Below, piece after piece: positions 58,370 to 64,000 of a stretch of DNA of 64,000 bases (position 1 is its first letter; every line of letters begins with the position of its first letter). A model generated the notes under the pieces. The model did not search any database, had not been told where the DNA came from, and saw nothing but the letters and a program-made list of their open reading frames with translations. The DNA is from Pseudomonas sp. RIT-PI-S (lineage in GTDB: Bacteria; Pseudomonadota; Gammaproteobacteria; Pseudomonadales; Pseudomonadaceae). A program made the position numbers and the translations under genes. The stretch spans positions 1 through 64,000 of the forward strand of contig NZ_JANZKJ010000020.1 of the NCBI RefSeq assembly GCF_025642975.1, in the 5' to 3' direction.

Positions 58370-60973
58370 TTAGCGCTTGTCTTCGACCTTCCAGGCTTTG
58401 CCGTCATAGAAGGCTTTCCAGCCTGTTGGCTTGCCGTCGACCTCGGTCTGAACGTATTGCTCTTTGGTCTTGCGGCTGTAGCGTATCACCGAGTACCGCC
58501 CCTCGGGGTCCTTCACCGGCGCCTCGAACAGGAAATGATACTTAGGATCGATCTCATCCTTGTGCGGCAGCAGCTCACGGACCAGCGGCGCTCGAGTCTC
58601 GCGGTTTTTCGGGAACTGGCTGGCCGCCAGGAACAAGCCCGAGGCGCCATCACGTAGCACGTACGTGTCGTCCACTTTTTCACACTTGAGCTCAGGCATT
58701 TTTACCGCATCCATTTTCGGTGGCGCAGCCTCGCCATTCTTCAACAACTTGCGGGTGTTCTTGCAGGCCGCGTTGGTGCAGCCAAAAAACTTGCCGAAGC
58801 GGCCGGTCTTGAGCTGCATCTCGCTGCCACACTTGTCGCACTGGATGCTTGGGCCTTCGTAACCCTTGATGCGGAAGCTACCTTGCTCGATCTCGTAACC
58901 GGCGCAGTCCGGATTATTGCCGCAGATGTGCAGCTTGCGCTTCTCGTCCAGCAGGTAAGCGTCCATGGCCGTGGCACAAATCGGGCAACGGTGCTTGTTC
59001 AGCAACACCCGCGACTCAGATTCGCCCTCGTCGTCCGCAGCGATCTCATCACCCGGCACCAGGTTGATGGTCGCCTTGCAGCGCTCCTTGGGCGGCAGGC
59101 TATAGCCTGAGCAGCCAAGGAACACACCGGTCGAGGCGGTGCGAATCATCATCGGCCGGCCACACTCCTTGCAAGGAATGTCGGTCAGCGTGGGCTGATT
59201 GGCACGCATGCCGTTCTCGCTTGCCTCGGCGACCTCCAGCTTGGTCTTGAAGTCGTCGTAGAACTCGTCCAGTACGTTCTTCCAATCCCGCTCGCCCTGG
59301 GCCACGTCGTCCAGGTGCTCTTCCATGCCGGCGGTGAACCCGTAGTCCATCAGGTTGGCGAAGCTCTCGCCCAGCCGCTCGGTGACGATGTCGCCCATTT
59401 TTTCCGAGTAGAAGCGGCGGTTATGCAGGGTGACGTAGCCGCGATCCTGGATGGTGGAGATGATTGCGGCGTAAGTGGATGGCCGGCCAATCCCGCGCTT
59501 TTCCATTTCCTTGACCAGGCTGGCCTCGGAATAACGCGCCGGCGGCTTAGTGAAGTGCTGGGTAGGGTCAAGGTGAAGCAGCTGCAACGCCTCACCTTGG
59601 GCCATGTCGGGTAACACATCGTCCTCGCCCGGCTTGCTCACCTGCGGCAAAACCCGGGTGTAACCGTCGAACTTGAGGATACGGCCCTTGGCACGCAGTT
59701 CGAAGCTTCCAGCCGCGACCGTCAGGGTGGTGGACAGGTATTGCGCTGGCGGCATCTGGCAGGCCAGGAACTGGCGCCAGATCAACTCATACAGCCGTTC
59801 GGCATCGCGCTCCATGCCGTTGAGCTGGGAAGGATGCAGATTCACGTCCGAAGGGCGGATCGCTTCGTGCGCCTCCTGGGCCCCCTCCTTGCTGCCGTAC
59901 ACGTTCGGTGTGGCGGGCAGGTACTGTTTGCCGAAATTACCTTCAATGTAGCTGCGCGCCATTTCTACCGCATCCACCGACAGGTTGGTGGAGTCGGTAC
60001 GCATGTAGGTGATGTAGCCCGCTTCGTACAGCCGCTGGGCCATCATCATGGTCTTCTTCACGCCGAAGCCAAGCCGGTTGCTCGCGGCCTGCTGCAAGGT
60101 CGACGTAATGAACGGGGCCGAGGGCTTGCTGCTGGTGGGCTTGTCTTCGCGCTTGGCCACGCTGTAAGTGGAGGCCTTGAGCTTCTCCACGGCCGCCATG
60201 GCTTGAGCTTCGTTCAGCGGCTTGAAGGCTTCGCCATTCTCGCGGGCGACCTCGAAACGCACCTTGGCCTTGCTGCTGGCGAGGTCCGCGTGCAGCTCCC
60301 AGTATTCTTGCGGGATGAAGGCGCGGATTTCCCGCTCCCGCTCCACCACCAGCTTCACCGCGACGGACTGGACGCGGCCGGCGGACAGGCCACGGGCAAT
60401 CTTTTGCCACAGCAGCGGGGACACCATGTAACCCACTACACGGTCGAGGAAACGCCGCGCCTGCTGCGCATTCACCCGGTCGATGTCCAGCTCGCCAGGC
60501 TGCGAGAAGGCTTCCTGGATGGCTTTCTTGGTGATTTCGTTGAACACCACCCGCTTGTAGCGAGCGTCGTCGCCGCCTATGGCTTCGCGCAGGTGCCAGG
60601 CGATGGCCTCTCCTTCGCGGTCAAGGTCGGTCGCGAGATAGATGGTGTCGGCATCCTTGGCGAGCTTGCGCAGCTCGTCGATCACCTTCTCCTTGCCGGG
60701 AAGGATCTCGTACTTGGCTTTCCAGCCATGCTCGGGATCTACCCCCATGCGCGCCACCAGCTGCCGCCGGGCCTTTTCGCGCGGTGACAGCACAGGGGCC
60801 TCGCTCGCTGCCTTGGCTTTGCGTGCAGCAGGCTCACGGGTGGTGGACGAACCGCTGGTGGGCAGGTCACGGATATGGCCGATGCTGGACTTCACCACGT
60901 ACTGGTTGCCCAGGTACTTGTTGATCGTCTTGGCCTTGGCCGGGGATTCCACAATGACCAGCGATTTTCCCAT
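58370..60973 (-). CDS. topA: DNA topoisomerase I
   Basis: It relaxes negative supercoils via a tyrosine intermediate. The 867-residue product has the Toprim start LVIVESPAKAKTINKYLG and the acidic ATDLDREGEAIAWHL. The active-site region is YEAGYITYMRTDSTNLS. Several C-terminal zinc fingers follow (CKECGRPMM, CPICATAM, CDKCGSEM with GFFGCTN-like FFGCTNAAC). Complete. Confidence 0.97.
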   Translation of the reverse strand: MGKSLVIVESPAKAKTINKYLGNQYVVKSSIGHIRDLPTSGSSTTREPAARKAKAASEAPVLSPREKARRQLVARMGVDPEHGWKAKYEILPGKEKVIDELRKLAKDADTIYLATDLDREGEAIAWHLREAIGGDDARYKRVVFNEITKKAIQEAFSQPGELDIDRVNAQQARRFLDRVVGYMVSPLLWQKIARGLSAGRVQSVAVKLVVEREREIRAFIPQEYWELHADLASSKAKVRFEVARENGEAFKPLNEAQAMAAVEKLKASTYSVAKREDKPTSSKPSAPFITSTLQQAASNRLGFGVKKTMMMAQRLYEAGYITYMRTDSTNLSVDAVEMARSYIEGNFGKQYLPATPNVYGSKEGAQEAHEAIRPSDVNLHPSQLNGMERDAERLYELIWRQFLACQMPPAQYLSTTLTVAAGSFELRAKGRILKFDGYTRVLPQVSKPGEDDVLPDMAQGEALQLLHLDPTQHFTKPPARYSEASLVKEMEKRGIGRPSTYAAIISTIQDRGYVTLHNRRFYSEKMGDIVTERLGESFANLMDYGFTAGMEEHLDDVAQGERDWKNVLDEFYDDFKTKLEVAEASENGMRANQPTLTDIPCKECGRPMMIRTASTGVFLGCSGYSLPPKERCKATINLVPGDEIAADDEGESESRVLLNKHRCPICATAMDAYLLDEKRKLHICGNNPDCAGYEIEQGSFRIKGYEGPSIQCDKCGSEMQLKTGRFGKFFGCTNAACKNTRKLLKNGEAAPPKMDAVKMPELKCEKVDDTYVLRDGASGLFLAASQFPKNRETRAPLVRELLPHKDEIDPKYHFLFEAPVKDPEGRYSVIRYSRKTKEQYVQTEVDGKPTGWKAFYDGKAWKVEDKR

Positions 60974-61069
60974 GGATCGGAAGGTTCCTAAAAACAGAAA
61001 TGGAAGGCGGCGACGCCTTTCGAGGCCCCGCTATATATAGTGGCAACCGGATGAGGTCAAGCGTAGTGC

Positions 61070-61321
61070 CTAAATGACATCAGGCGCGGCGGTTTCAAAA
61101 AGGCTGCCCTCGGCCTGCACCAAAGCAAAGCGCGGGACCTGTTCCCCGTCAACTTCGACAGATTCCAGGAACATCTCCAGAGGCCGTACCCACAAGCCGT
61201 ACTCGCCGTACAAGGCCTGGTAGAAAACCACCTGCTGCTCGGTCTCGGAGTGGCGCGCGACGCCGAACACGCGATACTCCGGGCCCTTGTAATGCCTGTA
61301 GACGCCAGGTTGTAACAGCAT
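61070..61321 (-). CDS. DUF1653 family protein
   Basis: This is a small conserved bacterial protein. The 83-residue product from the ATG at 61321 (GAGG upstream) begins MLLQPGVYRHYKGPEYRV, with TEQQVVFYQALYGEYGLWVRPLEMF in the middle, typical of DUF1653. It lies downstream of the fadA terminator and upstream of topA. Confidence 0.9.
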   Translation of the reverse strand: MLLQPGVYRHYKGPEYRVFGVARHSETEQQVVFYQALYGEYGLWVRPLEMFLESVEVDGEQVPRFALVQAEGSLFETAAPDVI

Positions 61322-61350
61322 ATGCCGCCTCACTTCTCTAAACGCTGAAA

Positions 61351-61378
61351 AACAAAAACCGGGGCACCTGGCCCCGGT
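61351..61378 (-). terminator. Intrinsic terminator of fadBA operon
   Basis: On the minus strand, ACCGGGGC and GCCCCGGT (61358-61365 paired with 61371-61378) form an 8-bp stem with a 5-nt loop. TTTTTGTTTTT follows, 19-45 nt after the fadA stop. Confidence 0.92.
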
Positions 61379-61396
61379 CCTTGCTACACGCGGTTA

Positions 61397-62572
61397 TCAG
61401 ACCCGCTCGAACACCGTGGTGATGCCCTGGCCAAGGCCGATACACATGGTAGCGACGCCGAGGGTGGCGCCCTTTTGTTTCATTACGTTAAGCAGAGTGC
61501 CGGAAATACGAGCACCTGAGCAACCGAAAGGATGCCCCAAAGCAATCGCGCCGCCGTGCAGGTTGACCTTCTCGTCCATCTTGTCGAGCACCTTGAGGTC
61601 CTTGAGGACCGGCAGTGCCTGTGCCGCGAAGGCTTCGTTGAGCTCGAAGCAATCGATGTCGGCGACGGTCAGGCCGGCGCGCTTGAGCGCCTTCTGGGTC
61701 GCCGGCACGGGGCCATAGCCCATGATCGACGGATCGACACCGGCCACCGCCATGGAACGGATCACCGCCATTGGCTGCAGGCCCAGGTCTTTGGCGCGTT
61801 GCGCCGACATCACGATCATGCAGGAAGCGCCGTCGGTGATCTGCGAGGACGTACCCGCGGTCACGGTACCACCTTTAGGGTTGAACGCCGGTTTCAGGGC
61901 GGCCAAGCCTTCGAGGGTGGTTTCAGGGCGGATGGTTTCGTCATAGTCGAAGACCTTGAGGAAACCATTCTCGTCATACCCTTCCATTGGGATGATTTCA
62001 TCCTTGAACAGCCCTTCCACGGTTGCCTTGTGGGCAAGCTGGTGGGAGCGCACGCCGAAGGCATCCTGTTGCTCGCGAGTGATGCCGTGCATCTTGCCCA
62101 GCAGCTCGGCGGTCAGGCCCATCATCCCAGCAGCCTTGGCCGCATGCAGGGACAGCTGCGGGTTAGGGTCCACGCCGTGCATCATGCTCACGTGCCCCAT
62201 GTGTTCTACGCCACCGATAACGAAGACGTCGCCGTTGCCGGTCTGGATCGCCTGGGCCGCGGTGTGCAGCGCGCTCATGGACGAACCGCACAGACGGCTG
62301 ACGGTTTGCGCCGCCGAGGTATGCGGAATGCGGGTCATCAGCGATGCCATGCGGGCGATGTTCCAGCCCTGCTCCAGGGTCTGGTTGACGCAGCCCCAGA
62401 TCACGTCCTCGACCTCGTTAGGGTCGACGTTGGGGTTACGCGCCAGCAACTGGTCGATCAGGTACGCCGACATGCTCTCGGCGCGGGTGTTGCGATGCAT
62501 GCCGCCCTTGGAGCGGCCCATGGGAGTACGACCGAAGTCGACGATCACCACATCTCTTGGATTCAGGCTCAT
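61397..62572 (-). CDS. fadA: 3-ketoacyl-CoA thiolase FadA
   Basis: It is the beta subunit of the fatty acid oxidation complex, cleaving 3-ketoacyl-CoA. The 391-residue thiolase has the acyl-accepting Cys in VSRLCGSSMSALHTAA, NEAFAAQALPV and the second Cys in HPFGCSGARI. It is 30 nt downstream of fadB, forming the fadBA operon closed by the terminator at 61351-61378. Confidence 0.97.
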   Translation of the reverse strand: MSLNPRDVVIVDFGRTPMGRSKGGMHRNTRAESMSAYLIDQLLARNPNVDPNEVEDVIWGCVNQTLEQGWNIARMASLMTRIPHTSAAQTVSRLCGSSMSALHTAAQAIQTGNGDVFVIGGVEHMGHVSMMHGVDPNPQLSLHAAKAAGMMGLTAELLGKMHGITREQQDAFGVRSHQLAHKATVEGLFKDEIIPMEGYDENGFLKVFDYDETIRPETTLEGLAALKPAFNPKGGTVTAGTSSQITDGASCMIVMSAQRAKDLGLQPMAVIRSMAVAGVDPSIMGYGPVPATQKALKRAGLTVADIDCFELNEAFAAQALPVLKDLKVLDKMDEKVNLHGGAIALGHPFGCSGARISGTLLNVMKQKGATLGVATMCIGLGQGITTVFERV

Positions 62573-62602
62573 AGTGCAAATCTCGCTCTGTTGTCGGGCG
62601 GC

Positions 62603-64000
62603 TCAACCAAAGAAGCGCTGGCCGGTACGGGCCATTTCACGCAGCTTCTCGGTGGGGTGATACAGCGGGCCCAGATCGGCGTAGCGGTCGGCGATCGCCA
62701 CGAACTCAGCAACGCCAATCGAATCGATGTAACGCAGCGCACCACCACGGAAGGGAGGGAAACCGATGCCATACACGAGGCCCATATCGGCTTCGGCGGC
62801 GGTCTCGACGATGCCATCTTCCAGGCAGCGAACGGTCTCCAGGCACAGCGGGATCATCATCCAGTTGATGATGTCTTCGTCCGTGACTTCACGCTGCTCG
62901 TAGATCACCGGCTTGAGCACTTCGAGCACCGCGGCGTCGGCGACTTTCTTCGGTTTGCCGCGCTTGTCGGTTTCGTAGGCGTAGAAGCCCTTGCCGTTCT
63001 TCTGGCCCAGGCGATCGGCCTCGTACAGCGCGTCGATAGCGCTACGACGGTCATCCTTCATGCGATCCGGGAAGCCCTCGGCCATCACGTCGCGACCATG
63101 GTGACCGGTGTCGATACCGACCACGTCCATCAGGTAGGCCGGGCCCATGGGCCAGCCGAACTTCTCCATGACCTTGTCAATGCGCACGAAGTCCACACCC
63201 GCGCTGACCAGCTTGGCGAAACCACCGAAGTACGGGAACAGTACGCGGTTCACTAAAAAGCCCGGGCAGTCGTTGACCACGATCGGGTTCTTGCCCATCT
63301 TCTTGGCGTAAGCCACGGTGGTAGCCACCGCTTCTTCGCTGGATTTCTCGCCGCGGATGACTTCAACCAGCGGCATCATGTGCACGGGGTTGAAGAAGTG
63401 CATGCCGACGAAGTTTTCCGGGCGCTTGAGTGCCTTGGCCAACAGGCTGATGGAAATGGTGGAGGTGTTGGAAGCGAGGATCGTGTCTTCCTTGACCTGG
63501 CCTTCCACTTCAGCCAATACGGCTTGCTTGACCTTCGGGTTCTCGACAACGGCTTCGACGACGATGTCGACGTGGCCGAAATCGCCATACGACAGGGTCG
63601 GGCGGATGGCATTGAGGGCCACGGCCATTTTCGCCGGGGTCAGGCGGCCTTTCTCTACCTGCTTGCCGAGCAGCTTCGAGGCTTCGTTCAGGCCTTGCTC
63701 GATACCCTTCTCGTTGATGTCCTTCATCAGGATAGGGGTGCCTTTATAGGCGGACTGGTAGGCGATGCCCCCACCCATGATGCCTGCGCCGAGCACGGCG
63801 GCCTGCTTCACGTCGCGCGCCTGCTTGTCGTAGATCTTGGCCTTGCGCTTGAGCTCCTGATCGTTCAGGAACAAGCCAATGAGGCTTTCGGCGGCAGAGG
63901 TCTTGGCCATTTTCACAAAGCCGGCGGCTTCGATTTCCAAGGCCTTGTCGCGGCCGAAATTGGCGGCTTTCTGGATAGCTTTGATCGCTTCCACCGGCGC
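62603..64000 (-). CDS. fadB: Fatty acid oxidation complex alpha subunit FadB (N-terminus outside window)
   Basis: It is the multifunctional enoyl-CoA hydratase/3-hydroxyacyl-CoA dehydrogenase. The visible 465 residues cover roughly residue 250 to the end of a usual 715. They include the NAD-binding VLGAGIMGGGIAYQSAYKG and ASNTSTISISLLA. The catalytic His-containing FVGMHFFNPVHMMPLVEVI and the C-terminal YGIGFPPFRGGALRY follow. The crotonase domain and start lie beyond the right edge, in frame at the border. Confidence 0.96.
   Translation of the reverse strand, partial: APVEAIKAIQKAANFGRDKALEIEAAGFVKMAKTSAAESLIGLFLNDQELKRKAKIYDKQARDVKQAAVLGAGIMGGGIAYQSAYKGTPILMKDINEKGIEQGLNEASKLLGKQVEKGRLTPAKMAVALNAIRPTLSYGDFGHVDIVVEAVVENPKVKQAVLAEVEGQVKEDTILASNTSTISISLLAKALKRPENFVGMHFFNPVHMMPLVEVIRGEKSSEEAVATTVAYAKKMGKNPIVVNDCPGFLVNRVLFPYFGGFAKLVSAGVDFVRIDKVMEKFGWPMGPAYLMDVVGIDTGHHGRDVMAEGFPDRMKDDRRSAIDALYEADRLGQKNGKGFYAYETDKRGKPKKVADAAVLEVLKPVIYEQREVTDEDIINWMMIPLCLETVRCLEDGIVETAAEADMGLVYGIGFPPFRGGALRYIDSIGVAEFVAIADRYADLGPLYHPTEKLREMARTGQRFFG

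Overview
The window is Pseudomonas chromosome, most likely from the P. putida/fluorescens side of the genus. The right half keeps a gene order familiar from Pseudomonas: dusA-tal-rssC-rssB, mlaA, queF, lolCDE, sthA, gap-mfd, nagZ-psrA-lexA-sulA, topA and fadBA. GC content is high except in clear cargo patches.

Positions 1 to about 30.9 kb are a P2-like (Peduovirus-type) prophage lodged at the 5' end of dusA. Its left end lies outside the window. The order is: Dam methylase (cut by the window edge), portal Q and terminase P leftward; O, N, M, L, X, holin, LysB, LysC, R and S rightward; a cargo island with an epoxide hydrolase, a LysR regulator and a small secreted protein; baseplate and fibre genes V, W, J, I, H, G; a leftward AT-rich HEPN-like gene in the G-FI hotspot; sheath, tube, E with its -1 frameshift product E+E', tape measure T, U and D; then a leftward operon of the CI/C-type repressor followed by two cargo genes. 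The rightward early operon starts at a promoter with an operator between its -35 and -10. It carries a BcepMu gp16-like gene, an Ogr-like zinc finger activator, small unknowns, a primase-helicase broken by a one-base frameshift, a PrtN-like regulator, and finally the opposing tyrosine integrase next to dusA.

The phage modules look structurally complete for head and tail. However, no endolysin lies between holin and spanins, and the replication primase-helicase is frameshifted, so a productive lytic cycle is doubtful unless a lysin lies left of the window and the frameshift is a sequencing error.

From 30.9 kb onward is core chromosome: tRNA modification (dusA, queF), transaldolase, an RssB/RssC partner-switching pair, PilZ c-di-GMP proteins, outer-membrane lipid and lipoprotein trafficking (mlaA, lolCDE), a glycerophosphodiesterase, soluble transhydrogenase, an MHS-family symporter, an N-terminally extended GAPDH, transcription-repair coupling factor Mfd, an SNF2 helicase, S-methyl-5'-thioinosine phosphorylase, NagZ, the fatty-acid-sensing PsrA with two abutting operator boxes, LexA with two SOS boxes followed by SulA, topoisomerase I, and fadBA for beta-oxidation (fadB cut by the right edge).

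The most interesting unexplained items are the HEPN-like gene in the tail hotspot and the two-gene cargo co-transcribed with the prophage repressor. Both fit candidate lysogen-expressed phage-defence or exclusion functions.
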